64,000 nt of DNA from Pseudomonas lalkuanensis (lineage in GTDB: Bacteria > Pseudomonadota > Gammaproteobacteria > Pseudomonadales > Pseudomonadaceae), in the NCBI RefSeq assembly GCF_008807375.1, contig NZ_CP043311.1, positions 4,630,001-4,694,000 on the forward strand, given 5' to 3'. The notes below the pieces were generated by a model that saw only the letters and a program-made list of their open reading frames with translations, searched no databases and was not told the DNA's origin. Position numbers and translations under genes: made by a program. Of this stretch, positions 13,228 to 23,797 are shown piece after piece (positions within the stretch are counted from its first letter, which is position 1; the number at the start of each line of letters is the position of its first letter).

Positions 13228-14264
13228 AGACCTAAATCCTCCGGTTTGAAGATGATGCGGCGCTGCCTGTACATCTGGTCAAAGGTAGCGCGGTCCAATT
13301 GTTGCATTTCGGGGATGCGGCCAACGCTGCGGACCGCACTCACGGCCGAGCTGTCGAAGGGCGCATCGCCGCTGGAGCGGGTGACACTGGCGTTGGTGAT
13401 GGTGCCGTCGGGCAGCATCTCGATCAGTACCTCTACGCTCATGCCGTTACGTGCCGATGGCGGACGGCGCCACTGCTCGCTGACCAGTTTGATGATCAGG
13501 TCATCGAGACTGCCTGCAACCTGATCGCCGACTTCGTCGGCCAGGGCCTGCTGATGCCCCACATCTTCGGACAGCAACTCGGCAAGGGCCGCGGCCTTCT
13601 TGTCTTCGGCAGCCTTGCGCTTGGCTTCTTCCGCCGCTTTCTTCTTCGCGGCGTCAGCAGCAGCCTTCTTCTTCGCGTCTTCTGCCGCCTTTTTCTTGGC
13701 TGCCTCGGCTGTCGCTTTTTTCTTCGCCTCTTCGGCGGCCTTTTTCTTGGCCTCTTCAGCAGCTTTCTTCTTCGCCTCTTCGGCCGCCTTCTTCTTGGCT
13801 TCCTCTTCGGCTTTCTTCTTGGCGAAATCGGCCTGTTTCTTCTCTTCGACCTTTTTCGCTTCTTCGGCTTTCTTGGCTTCGGCTACCTGCTTGGCTTCCT
13901 CGGCCTTCTTCGCCGCTTCGTCGGCCTTTCGAGCCTCCTCGGCTTTCTTTTGTTCCGCGGCCTTGGCCGCCGCCGCTACCTTCTGCTCCTCAGCCTTCTT
14001 CTGCTCCAGCTGCTCGGTCTCATACTGAGGAGCAGTGGTCTGCTTCTTCTCGCCGGCGATCTTCTGGTTGGTCTGGGTAGTGGCCTGGCTCTGGGATTTG
14101 AGCTGGTACAGGGTGGCCTGCACGATCGGCCGGGACGGCGGCAATTCCGGGGTGAAGGCGAAGCTGACGAACAGCATGCCGAACATCAGGGCGTGCAGGG
14201 ACACAGCCCAGATGGTCGGCCAGAAGTAGCTTTCCGAGGAGGAGCGTTCGCTCTGCTGCTGCAT
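13224..14264 (-). CDS. tolA: TolA energy-transducing protein
   Basis: TolA spans the inner membrane and periplasm and transmits proton-motive force from TolQR to Pal/TolB. The 346-aa protein has one N-terminal transmembrane helix (about 14-33, [20 protein letters not shown]). Then comes a long Ala/Lys/Glu helical rod (about 70-225) built of repeated [12 protein letters not shown] heptad-like blocks, and a globular C-terminal domain ending with [12 protein letters not shown]. The rod is encoded by near-repeat DNA (about 13600-14020 on the minus strand), which is prone to slippage. The start overlaps the tolR stop (TGATG). Confidence 0.97.
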   Translation of the reverse strand: MQQQSERSSSESYFWPTIWAVSLHALMFGMLFVSFAFTPELPPSRPIVQATLYQLKSQSQATTQTNQKIAGEKKQTTAPQYETEQLEQKKAEEQKVAAAAKAAEQKKAEEARKADEAAKKAEEAKQVAEAKKAEEAKKVEEKKQADFAKKKAEEEAKKKAAEEAKKKAAEEAKKKAAEEAKKKATAEAAKKKAAEDAKKKAAADAAKKKAAEEAKRKAAEDKKAAALAELLSEDVGHQQALADEVGDQVAGSLDDLIIKLVSEQWRRPPSARNGMSVEVLIEMLPDGTITNASVTRSSGDAPFDSSAVSAVRSVGRIPEMQQLDRATFDQMYRQRRIIFKPEDLGL

Positions 14265-14722
14265 CAGGGCGCCTCGGTGATCAGCCCGACGTTGGCCACG
14301 CCGGCCTTCTGCAGGCCGCCCATCACCGCCATCACGGCGCCGTAGTCGACCGTCTTGTCGCCACGGACGAAGACCTGCACGGTCTTACCCTGGCGGCTGT
14401 TCTCGGCCATGATGCCGGAGGCCGCCTGGACCAGCTGGTCGAGGGAAACCGAGGTTTCGCTCTTGCGGGTCTGGTCGGTCTGCACCTCTTCGCCCATGTT
14501 CCAGTAGTAGGACTTGTCGGCCTTGATGGAGATGGTCAGGACGCGGGCATTGTTGTCCTGCGGCAGGGCCTCGCTGGAGACCTTCGGCAGGTCGACCTTG
14601 ACGCCCTGGTTGAGCATGGGCGCGGTGACCATGAAGATCACCAGCAGCACGAGCATGACGTCGATGTAAGGCACGACGTTCATCTCGGCGACCGGTTTGC
14701 GTTTTTGGCGGATTCTGGCCAT
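14264..14722 (-). CDS. tolR: TolR, ExbD/TolR-family proton-channel subunit
   Basis: TolR forms the ion channel of the Tol system with TolQ. The 152-aa protein has a short cytoplasmic N-terminus (MARIRQKRKPVAEMNVVPYI), one transmembrane helix with the conserved proton-binding Asp (DVMLVLLVIFMVTAPML), and a periplasmic domain (VFVRGDKTVDYGAVMAVMGGLQ). The stop codon overlaps the tolA start. tolQ ends 34 bases upstream. Confidence 0.97.
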   Translation of the reverse strand: MARIRQKRKPVAEMNVVPYIDVMLVLLVIFMVTAPMLNQGVKVDLPKVSSEALPQDNNARVLTISIKADKSYYWNMGEEVQTDQTRKSETSVSLDQLVQAASGIMAENSRQGKTVQVFVRGDKTVDYGAVMAVMGGLQKAGVANVGLITEAP

Positions 14723-14756
14723 TGCTTGAAACCTTTCCTGTCAGGGTCCCGGCGAT

Positions 14757-15452
14757 TCACTCGTCGCTGGTATGCACCTTGCGGTGCAGGATGGCCTGGA
14801 ACTCGTCGGCGAAGGTGTAGTAGCGGCCGACAAGGGTTTCACCGCGAGCGGCGAAGCGGTTGTAGGCGATAACGGCCGGGATCGCGGCGAACAGGCCGAT
14901 CGCGGTGGCAATCAGGGCCTCGGCGATGCCGGGAGCCACGGTGGCCAGGGTCGCCTGCTGGACCTGGGCCAAGCCGCGGAAGGAGTTCATGATGCCCCAC
15001 ACCGTGCCGAACAGGCCGATGTACGGGCTGGTGGAACCGACGGTGGCGAGGAACGGCAGGCTCTGTTCGAGCTTCTCTTCCTCGCGGGAGATGGCCACGC
15101 GCATGGCGCGGGAAACACCTTCCATCACTGCGTCCGGGTCAACGCCGGCCTGCTGGCGCAGACGGGAAAACTCCTTGAAACCGGCGCGGAAGATCTGCTC
15201 CACACCGCAGTCCGGGTCCGGGTTGCTGCCCGCCTGGCGGTACAGCTTGGACAGGTCGATACCAGACCAGAAGCGCTCTTCGAAAGTCTCCAGGGACTTC
15301 TTGGCGGCACGCAGCATGTTGCTTCGCTGGAAAATCATGATCCAGGAGGTGACCGATGCGGCCACCAGGGTCAGCATGACCAGCTGCACCACGATACTGG
15401 CGTTGCTGATCAGGCTCCACATGGAGGTATGGTCGACGACGTTGGCTTCCAC
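14757..15452 (-). CDS. tolQ: TolQ, MotA/TolQ/ExbB proton-channel protein
   Basis: TolQ is the polytopic partner of TolR. The 231-aa protein has three transmembrane segments, near 12-40 (SLISNASIVVQLVMLTLVAA), 135-165 (LATVGSTSPYIGLFGTVWGI) and 175-200 (APGIAEALIATAIGLFAAIP). The start is a GTG with AGGAG 7 bases upstream, just 2 bases after the ybgC stop; the next in-frame ATG ten codons later has no ribosome site. The conserved GTVWGIM and ATAIGLFAAIPAV blocks are intact. Confidence 0.96.
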   Translation of the reverse strand: MEANVVDHTSMWSLISNASIVVQLVMLTLVAASVTSWIMIFQRSNMLRAAKKSLETFEERFWSGIDLSKLYRQAGSNPDPDCGVEQIFRAGFKEFSRLRQQAGVDPDAVMEGVSRAMRVAISREEEKLEQSLPFLATVGSTSPYIGLFGTVWGIMNSFRGLAQVQQATLATVAPGIAEALIATAIGLFAAIPAVIAYNRFAARGETLVGRYYTFADEFQAILHRKVHTSDE

Positions 15453-15454
15453 GC

Positions 15455-15901
15455 TTAATCTCCTGCTGGGAATAGACCCGGGTCGGTGGCGAAGGCTTTA
15501 CGCAGCGCTTCGGGAATCGCCCGGGGTTTCAAACTGTCGGCACGTACACAGGCAATCAGGAACTGCCCTTCGCACAGCAATGCATCATCGGAGGCGCGCC
15601 TGACCTGTTGACGAAAACGCAGGCTCGCACGGTTCAACTCCATTACCTCGGCACTGACATTCAGCTCGTCGTCCAGCTTCGCCGGCGCCATGTAGCGCGC
15701 CTCGGCCGAATGCACGACGAATAGCAGGTTCTCCCCGGCAAGCGTGGACTGGGCAAAGCCCAGACTGCGCAGACGCTCGGTTCGAGCCCGCTCCATGAAC
15801 TTGAGGTAATTGACGTAGTAGACGATTCCGCCGGCATCGGTGTCTTCGTAATAGACACGACAGCGATGCTGGAACGGCTGGGCCCCATTTTGCGCGCGCA
15901 T
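15455..15901 (-). CDS. ybgC: Tol-Pal associated acyl-CoA thioesterase YbgC
   Basis: A hot-dog fold thioesterase and usual first gene of the tol-pal operon. The 148-aa product has the family signature [28 protein letters not shown] split over about residues 15-42, with the catalytic Asp in DTDAGG. YbgC hydrolyses short-chain acyl-CoA or acyl-ACP thioesters in vitro; its link to Tol function is not settled. The operon promoter should lie in the 92 bases between this gene and ruvB. Confidence 0.95.
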   Translation of the reverse strand: MRAQNGAQPFQHRCRVYYEDTDAGGIVYYVNYLKFMERARTERLRSLGFAQSTLAGENLLFVVHSAEARYMAPAKLDDELNVSAEVMELNRASLRFRQQVRRASDDALLCEGQFLIACVRADSLKPRAIPEALRKAFATDPGLFPAGD

Positions 15902-15993
15902 ACTCTAGTGCTTACTCCTAAGGTTGCCAATCCGGCCAGGCAACTGTTTTTTCATGGCTGCGTCCCTGCCGAGCGCTTCGACCACGGAAGCGT

Positions 15994-17046
15994 CTAATCG
16001 TCACCCGAACCGAACAGATCGGCGGTCGGATTGTCCGCCATACGCTTGGGAAGGTTCAGCCCGAAATGTAAATAGGCATGACGGGTGACCACCCTCCCCC
16101 TCGGCGTCCGCATGATGTAACCCTGCTGAATCAGGTAGGGCTCGAGAACGTCTTCGATCGTGTGGCGTTCTTCGCTGATCGCCGCCGCCAGGTTATCGAT
16201 CCCCACCGGACCGCCATCGAACTTGTCGATCATCGTCAGCAGTAGACGCCGGTCCTGGTGGTCGAAGCCACGTTCATCGACGTCCAGCAGGTTCAGCGCC
16301 TTGTCGGCGATGATGCGGGTGATCTGCCCCTCGCCACGAACTTCGGCGAAGTCGCGCACCCGGCGCAACAGGCGGTTGGCGATACGCGGCGTGCCACGGG
16401 CACGGCGCGCGATCTCGAAGGCGCCCTCGGGCTCGATGTGCAGACCGAGGATGCTGGCAGAACGGGCGACGATGGTCGCCAGGTCCTGGGTGCTGTAGAA
16501 CTCCAGGCGCTGAACGATACCGAAGCGGTCGCGCAGCGGGTTGGTCAGCATGCCGGCACGGGTGGTGGCACCCACCAGGGTGAAGGGCGGCAAGTCCAGC
16601 TTGATCGAACGGGCCGCCGGGCCTTCACCGATCATGATGTCGAGCTGGAAGTCTTCCATCGCCGGGTAGAGCACCTCTTCGACGATGGGTGAGAGGCGGT
16701 GGATTTCGTCGACGAAGAGCACGTCGCCGGCTTCCAGGTTGGTCAGCAGCGCCGCGAGATCGCCGGGCCGCTCCAGTACCGGGCCGGAGGTGCTCTTGAT
16801 GGCCACGCCCATCTCGCTGGCGATGATGTTCGCCAGGGTCGTCTTGCCCAGGCCAGGCGGACCGAAGATCAGCGTATGGTCGAGGGCCTCGCTACGCCCC
16901 TTGGCAGCCTGGATGAACAGTTCCATCTGCTCGCGCACTACCGGCTGGCCGATGTAGTCGGCCAGCCGCAGCGGGCGAATGGCACGGTCCAGCTGCTCGT
17001 CGCGGTCGCGACTGCTGGCAGTGATGAGGCGGTCGGCTTCGATCAT
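15994..17046 (-). CDS. ruvB: Holliday junction branch-migration helicase RuvB
   Basis: RuvB is the hexameric AAA+ motor that drives branch migration with RuvA. The 350-aa protein shows Walker A (GPPGLGKTT), Walker B (LFVDEIHRL), sensor 1 (LVGATTRAG) and the C-terminal winged helix ([18 protein letters not shown]). It follows ruvA after 6 bases in the order ruvC-ruvA-ruvB. Confidence 0.98.
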   Translation of the reverse strand: MIEADRLITASSRDRDEQLDRAIRPLRLADYIGQPVVREQMELFIQAAKGRSEALDHTLIFGPPGLGKTTLANIIASEMGVAIKSTSGPVLERPGDLAALLTNLEAGDVLFVDEIHRLSPIVEEVLYPAMEDFQLDIMIGEGPAARSIKLDLPPFTLVGATTRAGMLTNPLRDRFGIVQRLEFYSTQDLATIVARSASILGLHIEPEGAFEIARRARGTPRIANRLLRRVRDFAEVRGEGQITRIIADKALNLLDVDERGFDHQDRRLLLTMIDKFDGGPVGIDNLAAAISEERHTIEDVLEPYLIQQGYIMRTPRGRVVTRHAYLHFGLNLPKRMADNPTADLFGSGDD

Positions 17047-17052
17047 GCGGAC

Positions 17053-17658
17053 TTACACCATTCCTTTCAGGGCGCGGCGGATCATTTCTTCACTGGACAG
17101 GCCGTCTTCCTTGATGGCGGAGACCGCACGGCTGGCTTCCTGGGGCTTGAACCCGAGGGCGATAAGCGCGGCCAGGGCGTCATTCTCCGCACTGGAGACT
17201 GCCACGCCAACCCGGGGTTCGACCACCAGGGTGGCGATGGCCGGCATGCTTTCCCAGGCCTTGAAGCGGTCCTTGAGCTCCACCAGCAGGCGCTCGGCGG
17301 TCTTCTTGCCGACGCCTGGAATCTTCACCAGGGTAGAGGTGTCCTGGGCCTGCACGCAGCGCACCAGCTCATCGACTTCCAGGCCGGACATCAGCGCCAG
17401 GGCCAGCTTCGGCCCAACGCCGTTCAGGCGGATCAGCTCCCGGAACAGCTCGCGCTCACGCTTCTCGAAGAAGCCATAGAGCAGATGAGCATCCTCGCGC
17501 ACCACCAGATGGGTGTGCAGGGTCACCGGCTCACCCACCGAAGGCAGGCGATAGAGGGTGGTCATGGGTACTTCCAGCTCGTAGCCAACACCGTTGACGT
17601 CAAGTATCAGGTGCGGCGGTTGCTTTTCCGCCAGGTTGCCGCGCAGGCGTCCAATCAC
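17053..17658 (-). CDS. ruvA: Holliday junction DNA-binding protein RuvA
   Basis: RuvA binds four-way junctions as a tetramer and recruits RuvB. The 201-aa protein has an OB fold (about 1-63, [19 protein letters not shown]), two helix-hairpin-helix motifs ([14 protein letters not shown] and [15 protein letters not shown]) and a small C-terminal RuvB-binding domain ([16 protein letters not shown]). The start codon is GTG. It is 21 bases downstream of ruvC. Confidence 0.97.
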   Translation of the reverse strand: MIGRLRGNLAEKQPPHLILDVNGVGYELEVPMTTLYRLPSVGEPVTLHTHLVVREDAHLLYGFFEKRERELFRELIRLNGVGPKLALALMSGLEVDELVRCVQAQDTSTLVKIPGVGKKTAERLLVELKDRFKAWESMPAIATLVVEPRVGVAVSSAENDALAALIALGFKPQEASRAVSAIKEDGLSSEEMIRRALKGMV

Positions 17659-17679
17659 GAATAGCGTCCTTTGAATTGA

Positions 17680-18204
17680 TTACAGACGGAGACGGCCGCC
17701 GCGCCGCTTGGCGCTGGCCAGTCCATGGGGAATCAGGCTCTGCCGGTGGTGCGCATGACACAGGGCGATTGCCAGGGCGTCCGAGGCATCGATCTGCGGT
17801 TTCTGCACCAGCTTGAGCAGGTGCATCACCATCATCTGCACCTGCTGCTTGTCGGCACCACCGGTACCGGCGATAGCCTGCTTGACCTGGCTGGCGGTGT
17901 ACTCGGCGATCTCGAGGCCCGCTTCGGCGGCCGCGACAATGGCGGCGCCACGGGCCTGCCCCAGCTTGAGGGCGGAATCGGCATTGCGTGCCATGAACAC
18001 CTGTTCGATGCCCATGGTCACCGGTTCATAGGAGCGAATGACTTCACTGACACCGCGGAAGACGATCTGCAGGCGCTCGTGCAATGCGCCGGCGCCGGTA
18101 CGGATGCAGCCCGAGGCAACGTACTCGCAGCCGCGCCCGGTGTCACGAACCACTCCGTAGCCGGTGATGCGCGAACCGGGGTCGATACCAAGAATCAGGG
18201 TCAT
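17680..18204 (-). CDS. ruvC: Holliday junction resolvase RuvC
   Basis: RuvC is the endonuclease that cuts Holliday junctions. The 174-aa product begins [17 protein letters not shown], with the first catalytic Asp in GIDPG, Glu in [12 protein letters not shown], and the acidic pair in [15 protein letters not shown]. The frame stays open upstream to 18402, but those residues overlap the terminator and the yebC 3' end and are not RuvC-like. Confidence 0.97.
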   Translation of the reverse strand: MTLILGIDPGSRITGYGVVRDTGRGCEYVASGCIRTGAGALHERLQIVFRGVSEVIRSYEPVTMGIEQVFMARNADSALKLGQARGAAIVAAAEAGLEIAEYTASQVKQAIAGTGGADKQQVQMMVMHLLKLVQKPQIDASDALAIALCHAHHRQSLIPHGLASAKRRGGRLRL

Positions 18205-18288
18205 GCAGCCGCCAACTCCACAGGCCGGCGCGAGACCGGCACACTGTCTATTTATCCAGCCGCGAGTATACGGAGCCGCCCGCCAACA

Positions 18289-18322
18289 AAAAAGCCGGAA
18301 GCGCTCGAGGCGACTTCCGGCT
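18289..18322 (-). terminator. Terminator between yebC and ruvC
   Basis: On the minus strand AGCCGGAAG and CTTCCGGCT pair around a 12-base loop, followed by TTTTTTGTT. It suggests yebC is largely transcribed separately from ruvCAB. Confidence 0.85.
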
Positions 18323-18340
18323 TCGGGATCACGCCAGCAC

Positions 18341-19090
18341 TCAGCCGAGCTGCTCCATGATCTCGTCTGGGATCTCAGCGTTGTGGTAGACATTCTGGAC
18401 ATCGTCCAGGTCTTCCAGCATGTCGATCAGCTTCATCACCTTCTGCGCGGTTTCCAGGTCGGTGATGGGCGCGGTGATCGACGGGATCATCGCCACTTCG
18501 GCCTCGTCGCCCTTGAAGCCGGCGGCGGTCAGGGCCTCGTTCACCGAGAGGAAGTCGGCAAAGGTGGTGTAGACCTCGACGGAGCCATCTTCGCCAGCCA
18601 CGACGTCATCGGCACCAGCTTCCAGGGCTGCTTCCATCAGGGCTTCTTCATTCACGCCAGGCGCGTAGCTGATCTGGCCCTTGCGGTCGAACATGTAGGC
18701 CACCGAACCATCGGTACCCAGGTTGCCACCGCACTTGCTGAAGGCATGACGCACTTCCGCCGCGGTACGGTTGCGGTTGTCGGTCATGGCTTCGATGATG
18801 ATCGCCACGCCGCTCGGTGCGTAACCTTCGTAGCTGAGTTCGACCATGTTGTCGGCTTCGTTGGAGCCGGCACCACGGGCGATGGCGCGATCGATGGTGT
18901 CGCGGGTCATGTTCGCGGTCAGCGCCTTGTCCACCGCCAGACGCAGACGCGGGTTGTCCGCCGGATTGCCACCACCATGCTTGGCGGCAACGGTCAGCTC
19001 ACGGATGAGCTTGGTGAAGATCTTGCCGCGCTTGGCGTCCTGGCGTTCCTTGCGGTGCTTGATGTTGGCCCATTTCGAATGACCAGCCAT
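18341..19090 (-). CDS. yebC: YebC/PmpR-family transcriptional/translational regulator
   Basis: The 249-aa product starts [22 protein letters not shown], the hallmark of the family, and keeps [11 protein letters not shown] and [15 protein letters not shown]. In P. aeruginosa the orthologue was reported as PmpR, a negative regulator of the pqsR quinolone system. YebC-family proteins have since been linked to translation of difficult sequences such as proline stretches. The Shine-Dalgarno GGAGTG is well placed. Acidic composition is typical. Confidence 0.96.
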   Translation of the reverse strand: MAGHSKWANIKHRKERQDAKRGKIFTKLIRELTVAAKHGGGNPADNPRLRLAVDKALTANMTRDTIDRAIARGAGSNEADNMVELSYEGYAPSGVAIIIEAMTDNRNRTAAEVRHAFSKCGGNLGTDGSVAYMFDRKGQISYAPGVNEEALMEAALEAGADDVVAGEDGSVEVYTTFADFLSVNEALTAAGFKGDEAEVAMIPSITAPITDLETAQKVMKLIDMLEDLDDVQNVYHNAEIPDEIMEQLG

Positions 19091-19152
19091 AACTCACTCC
19101 GTACTCTCTATAACGGACGGCGCCCTGTGGCGCCGTCTTGGGTTGGTTCCGA

Positions 19153-20928
19153 TTACTCGGCCTTGGCCTGTTCGCGCAGGCGGATGTTCAGCTCGCGCAG
19201 GGCCTTGGCGTCCACGGTGCCCGGTGCCTGGGTCATGACGTCGCCGGCGCTCTGGGTTTTCGGGAAGGCGATCACTTCGCGGATCGACGAAGCGCCGGTC
19301 ATCAGCATCACCAGGCGATCCAGGCCGAAGGCCAGGCCACCGTGCGGCGGTGCACCGTACTTCAGCGCATCGAGGAGGAAGCCGAACTTCTCTTCCTGCT
19401 CCGCGTCATCGATACCCAGTACGCGGAACACCGCCTGCTGCATGGACTTGTCGTGGATACGGATGGAGCCGCCGCCCAGTTCGGTGCCGTTGAGCACCAT
19501 GTCGTAGGCGCGGGACAGCGCGGCGGCCGGGTTGGCTTCCAGTTCCTGCGGAGTGCACTTGGGCGAGGTGAACGGGTGGTGCAGCGAAGTCAGGCTACCG
19601 TCGTCGTTCTCTTCGAACATCGGGAAGTCCACGACCCACATCGGCGCCCACTCCTTGGTGAGCAGCTTGAGGTCATGGCCAACCTTGATACGCAGCGCGC
19701 CCAGGGCGTCGCAGACGATCTTGGCCTTGTCGGCGCCGAAGAACACGATGTCGCCATCAACCGCGCCCACGCGATCGAGGATTACATTGAGGTTCTCCTC
19801 GGGGATGAACTTGACGATCGGCGACTGCAGGCCTTCGACGCCCTTGGCGCGCTCGTTGACCTTGATGTAGGCCAGGCCCTTGGCACCGTAGATGCCGACG
19901 AACTTGGTGTAATCGTCGATCTGGCTGCGCGGCATGGAAGCGGCGCCCGGTACGCGCAGGGCGGCAACACGGCCTTTCGGATCGTTGGCCGGGCCGGAGA
20001 ACACCTTGAATTCCACGCCCTTCAGCTGGTCGGCTACATCGACCAGTTCCAGCGGGATACGCAGGTCCGGCTTGTCGGAGCCGTAGCGGCGCATGGCTTC
20101 TTCGAACGGCATGTGCGGGAACTCGTCGAACTCGACGTCCAGCACTTCCTTGAACAGCTGACGCACCATCTTCTCGGTGATTTCGATGATGTCGCTTTCT
20201 TCCAGGAAGCTGGTCTCGATATCGATCTGGGTGAATTCCGGCTGGCGGTCGGCACGCAGGTCTTCGTCGCGGAAGCACTTGGCAATCTGGTAGTAGCGGT
20301 CGAAGCCGGCCACCATCAGCAGCTGCTTGAACAGCTGGGGCGACTGCGGCAGGGCGAAGAAGTGGCCCGGGTAGGTGCGGCTCGGCACCAGGTAGTCGCG
20401 TGCGCCTTCCGGAGTCGGGCGACCCAGGATCGGGGTTTCCACGTCAAGGAAACCGTTCTCGTCCAGGTAGCGGCGGATGCTGCTGGTGATGCGCGCGCGC
20501 AGCTTCAGCTTGGCAGCCATTTCCGGGCGACGCAGGTCGATGAAGCGGTAGCGCAGGCGGGTTTCTTCGCCCACGTCGGAGTATTCGTCCAGCGGGAACG
20601 GCGGGGTTTCCGCCTGGTTCAGGACTTCCAGCTCGTAACCCAGCACTTCGATGGCACCGGAAGCCATGTTGGCGTTGCGCGCGCCTTCCGGACGCAGACG
20701 GACCTTACCGGTGATCTTCACCACGAATTCGCTGCGGACGCGGTCGGCGCGGGCGAAGGTTTCTTCGCGATCCGGGTCGAACACCACCTGGGCCAGGCCT
20801 TCGCGGTCACGGATATCGAGGAAAATGACCCCGCCGTGGTCGCGGCGGCGGTGTACCCAACCGCAGAGGGTGACTTCCTGGCCGTCCAGGCTCTCGTTCA
20901 GTTGGCCGCAATAGTGGCTGCGCATCAT
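19153..20928 (-). CDS. aspS: Aspartate-tRNA ligase (non-discriminating AspRS type)
   Basis: A class II synthetase of 591 aa: N-terminal OB anticodon-binding domain (about 1-105), catalytic core with motif 2 ([20 protein letters not shown]), the bacterial GAD insertion, and motif 3 ([13 protein letters not shown]). The start [11 protein letters not shown] matches the P. aeruginosa enzyme; the 36-residue upstream extension is not conserved. Pseudomonas AspRS charges both tRNA-Asp and tRNA-Asn, feeding the GatCAB pathway (known for P. aeruginosa, not visible here). Confidence 0.98.
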   Translation of the reverse strand: MMRSHYCGQLNESLDGQEVTLCGWVHRRRDHGGVIFLDIRDREGLAQVVFDPDREETFARADRVRSEFVVKITGKVRLRPEGARNANMASGAIEVLGYELEVLNQAETPPFPLDEYSDVGEETRLRYRFIDLRRPEMAAKLKLRARITSSIRRYLDENGFLDVETPILGRPTPEGARDYLVPSRTYPGHFFALPQSPQLFKQLLMVAGFDRYYQIAKCFRDEDLRADRQPEFTQIDIETSFLEESDIIEITEKMVRQLFKEVLDVEFDEFPHMPFEEAMRRYGSDKPDLRIPLELVDVADQLKGVEFKVFSGPANDPKGRVAALRVPGAASMPRSQIDDYTKFVGIYGAKGLAYIKVNERAKGVEGLQSPIVKFIPEENLNVILDRVGAVDGDIVFFGADKAKIVCDALGALRIKVGHDLKLLTKEWAPMWVVDFPMFEENDDGSLTSLHHPFTSPKCTPQELEANPAAALSRAYDMVLNGTELGGGSIRIHDKSMQQAVFRVLGIDDAEQEEKFGFLLDALKYGAPPHGGLAFGLDRLVMLMTGASSIREVIAFPKTQSAGDVMTQAPGTVDAKALRELNIRLREQAKAE

Positions 20929-21200
20929 GGTCGTGTTTCGCTTCTCTTGAGTCGTGAATTCGTCCGCCCGCCCTGAGGCGACGGAGCATCCGGCGGAAGT
21001 GCAACCCCCTGCCGGACGGGCCGGGGTTCGCGGCAAAGAGCGGGATTATATAGCGTAAATTGTCACCGCGCAGCCGCCCTCCCCGCCCGGTCCGACGCCC
21101 CGACCGAGAGTGGGTTCGCTTGCTGGGCCACAGGGCAGTGTCTAAGCTCGCCTGCACTCACCCGACGGACGGACACGTGGCACACAAGGAAGGAGTGGAG

Positions 21201-22019
21201 ATGCAATCGCTTGCAGGGAAAGTCGCAGTCATCACGGGAGCCGCGTCCGGCATCGGTCGCGCCCTCGCCCACCAGTTGGCAGGCATGGGTTGCCATCTGG
21301 CCCTCGCCGATATTGACGCCGAAGGTCTCGAGGCCACCGCTTCGCCACTGCGCCGCGAAAGCCTGCAACTTTCCACCCACACACTGGACGTCTCCAACCG
21401 CGAGGCCGTTCACGCCTTCGCCGACAGCGTACTGGCCCGGCACGGACGAACCGACCTGGTGATCAACAATGCCGGCGTGGCGGTCTCCCAGACCATCGCC
21501 GAGCTGCGCTACGACGATTTCGAATGGCTGATGGGCATCAACTTCTGGGGCGTGGTCCACGGCACCAAGGCCTTCCTTCCCCACCTGCTGGATCAGGGCG
21601 AAGGGCATATCGTCAACGTATCGAGCATCTTCGGCATCGTCAGCATGCCCACCCAGGGCGCCTACAACGCCAGCAAGTTCGCGGTGCGAGGCTTCACCGA
21701 AGCACTGCGCCAGGAACTCTGCGGTACCGCCATCAAGGTCAGTTGCGTTCATCCGGGCGGCATCCGCACCAATATCGCCCGCTCGGCACGCTTCTATCGG
21801 GGCATCGATGGCAAGACGGATGCGGCCAAGGCGGCCATCCATTTCGACAAGCTGGCGCGCACCTCGGCACAGCAGGCGGCACAGGCCATCATCAAGGGCG
21901 TGCAGGCTGGCCAGCCACGCATCATGGTCGGCGCCGACGCGCGCTTCCTCGATCACCTGCAGCGTTTATTGCCCGCCAGCTACCCGCGACTGCTGGGCAA
22001 GTTTCTAAACAAGAAATGA
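21201..22019 (+). CDS. Short-chain dehydrogenase/reductase
   Basis: A classical SDR of 272 aa. It has the Rossmann motif TGAASGIG near residue 13, the NNAG motif, catalytic Ser (VSSIFG) and YNASK, and a C-terminal region (ARTSAQQAAQAIIKGVQAG, MVGADARFLDHLQRLLP) typical of the acetoin-dehydrogenase-like or ketoreductase SDR group. Substrate cannot be told from sequence. The start was chosen for AAGGAGTGGAG just before the ATG. It lies between aspS (divergent) and dps; in P. aeruginosa, from memory, aspS and dps are adjacent, so this gene is an insertion at that junction or was lost there. Confidence 0.9.
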   Translation: MQSLAGKVAVITGAASGIGRALAHQLAGMGCHLALADIDAEGLEATASPLRRESLQLSTHTLDVSNREAVHAFADSVLARHGRTDLVINNAGVAVSQTIAELRYDDFEWLMGINFWGVVHGTKAFLPHLLDQGEGHIVNVSSIFGIVSMPTQGAYNASKFAVRGFTEALRQELCGTAIKVSCVHPGGIRTNIARSARFYRGIDGKTDAAKAAIHFDKLARTSAQQAAQAIIKGVQAGQPRIMVGADARFLDHLQRLLPASYPRLLGKFLNKK

Positions 22020-22153
22020 AACCGGCAAAGACCAATGACTTCTAAGCATTGCATTCATTGATAGAAGACAAGGCCGCCCCGCACCCGGCCCGTGTTAGGC
22101 TTTTTCCATCACGGGCCCGGTGCGGGCCACAAGCTACCGAGAGGAGAACTGGT

Positions 22154-22624
22154 ATGGAAATCAACATCGGAATCGCCGAACAGGATCGTGCAGCTATCGC
22201 AGAGGGCCTGTCCCGCCTGCTGGCCGACACCTACACCCTCTATCTCAAGACCCACAATTTCCATTGGAACGTCACCGGACCGATGTTCAACACCCTGCAC
22301 CTGATGTTCGAGGGCCAGTACAACGAACTGGCCCTGGCGGTGGACTCCATTGCCGAGCGTATCCGCGCCCTGGGCTTCGCAGCCCCCGGCACCTACGCCG
22401 CCTACGCCCGTCTGTCCTCCATCAAGGAAGAAGAAGGCGTTCCGGCCGCCGAAGACATGATCAAGCAGCTGGTACAGGGCCAGGAAGCGGTAGTCCGCAC
22501 TGCCCGTGGCATTTTCCCGTTGCTGGACAAGGTCAGCGACGAGCCCACCGCCGACTTGCTGACCCAGCGCATGCAAGTCCACGAGAAAACTGCGTGGATG
22601 CTCCGCAGCCTGCTCGCCGCCTGA
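22154..22624 (+). CDS. dps: Dps-family DNA-binding/ferritin-like stress protein
   Basis: A Dps/ferritin-like protein of 156 aa, the same length as its P. aeruginosa counterpart. The ferroxidase-site motifs are visible: [36 protein letters not shown] and a C-terminal helix with [16 protein letters not shown]. Dps proteins form dodecamers that oxidise and store iron with peroxide and may coat DNA. The GAGGAG ribosome site lies about 7 bases before the ATG; the frame upstream to 22049 is not family-like. A terminator follows. Confidence 0.94.
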   Translation: MEINIGIAEQDRAAIAEGLSRLLADTYTLYLKTHNFHWNVTGPMFNTLHLMFEGQYNELALAVDSIAERIRALGFAAPGTYAAYARLSSIKEEEGVPAAEDMIKQLVQGQEAVVRTARGIFPLLDKVSDEPTADLLTQRMQVHEKTAWMLRSLLAA

Positions 22625-22638
22625 CCTTCAGGCATTTC

Positions 22639-22665
22639 AAAAAGGCCCGGGAAACCGGGCCTTTC
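22639..22665 (+). terminator. Terminator after dps
   Basis: AAAGGCCCGG and CCGGGCCTTT form a tight stem with a short loop, 15 bases after the dps stop. The 3' T-run is short (three), so termination may be incomplete into the GGDEF gene. Confidence 0.75.
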
Positions 22666-22729
22666 GCTATGCGCGACAGTCTGCCTGATCTATGCTCTGG
22701 CAATTCGACATCTGTCCACAGTGAAGTGC

Positions 22730-23797
22730 ATGAGCAAGCCTCCGAAACATCCGTCGCTGCTTGAGCTTTTCCCCGAAGAAACCCGTGAGGCCGCCGACCT
22801 GCTCAAGCAGGCCGTTCCTCACATGGTGCGTCACTCCATTCCGCCGAACCCGGTGCATTACGCCCTCTGGTACACCTACAGCAAGGGCATGGATCCGGAT
22901 CTCAATCGCCGACTGGACAAAATCACCAACGACTTCGACGTCTTCCCTCCGGACTCGGCCCTCAAGCTGTTTCGCGAGTACATCATCCGTGGCGAGCTCG
23001 AGGAAGCACGCCAGGGGCAGCAGCAGGTCATCGACCTGGTGGATGACATCGAGGGTGATGTCAGTCGCAGCGTCAGCGGCGGCCAGGCGTACCAGAGCAG
23101 CCTGACGGCGGGTCTGGCGGCCCTCCATGAGCCCATCATCGACGACCTTCCCAGCGTGCTGAACCACCTGCAGGAAAGCACCCAGCTGATGCAGGAACAG
23201 CAGGAGCAATTCCTCTATCGCCTGCAGGCCGCCCAGGCGGAAATCCAGCACCTGCGCAACCAGCTGGAACGCGCGCAACTGGCCGCCACGCTGGATGGCC
23301 TGACCCAGGTATTCAACCGCCAGGCTTTCACTCGCCTGCTGGAACAGTCCCTGAAGAACGATCAGGAAGGCCTGGCGCTGGTGATGCTGGACATTGATCA
23401 CTTCAAGCAATTCAACGACCAGTTCGGCCATCCGCTCGGGGATCGCGTCCTCCAGCATGTCGGCCAACTGCTGCGGGAACTGCTGCCACCGCGCGGCATG
23501 GCCGGTCGCTACGGCGGGGAAGAGTTCTGTGTGCTGCTGCGTGATTGCCAGAACCTGGACACGGCCCGCGCCTTCGCCGAGCAACTGCGCAATAAAATGC
23601 AGGCACTGCGTGTGAAGGTCCGCCGTACGGACCAGGTGCTCGATACCATCACCGCAAGCTTCGGCCTCGCTCTCGCGGAACCCGGCGACACCCTCGAAAG
23701 TCTTATCACCCGAGCCGACGACGCCCTCTACCAGGCCAAGCGCAATGGCCGCAATCAGGTGCATCCCGCAGCCCCTGAAGCAGCGCTAACCGCTTGA
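22730..23797 (+). CDS. Diguanylate cyclase (GGDEF domain)
   Basis: A 355-aa protein starting MSKPPKHPSLLELF; a GTG three codons upstream is also possible. The N-terminal half (about 1-175) is helical with no membrane segments, resembling the unnamed N-terminal domain of several soluble Pseudomonas cyclases. The C-terminal GGDEF domain (about 185-350) has the active-site signature RYGGEEF and the substrate-binding LDIDHFKQFND. The RxxD product-inhibition site five residues upstream of GGEEF is replaced (LLPPRGMAG), so feedback inhibition by c-di-GMP at that site is unlikely. Predicted to make c-di-GMP in the cytoplasm. Confidence 0.93.
   Translation: MSKPPKHPSLLELFPEETREAADLLKQAVPHMVRHSIPPNPVHYALWYTYSKGMDPDLNRRLDKITNDFDVFPPDSALKLFREYIIRGELEEARQGQQQVIDLVDDIEGDVSRSVSGGQAYQSSLTAGLAALHEPIIDDLPSVLNHLQESTQLMQEQQEQFLYRLQAAQAEIQHLRNQLERAQLAATLDGLTQVFNRQAFTRLLEQSLKNDQEGLALVMLDIDHFKQFNDQFGHPLGDRVLQHVGQLLRELLPPRGMAGRYGGEEFCVLLRDCQNLDTARAFAEQLRNKMQALRVKVRRTDQVLDTITASFGLALAEPGDTLESLITRADDALYQAKRNGRNQVHPAAPEAALTA

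Noticed and set aside
13299..14345. 348-aa plus-strand open frame rich in Leu/Phe/Gly
   Set aside because: It is the antisense of the tolA Ala/Lys/Glu repeat region; the apparent hydrophobicity comes from reading AAG/GCC repeats backwards.
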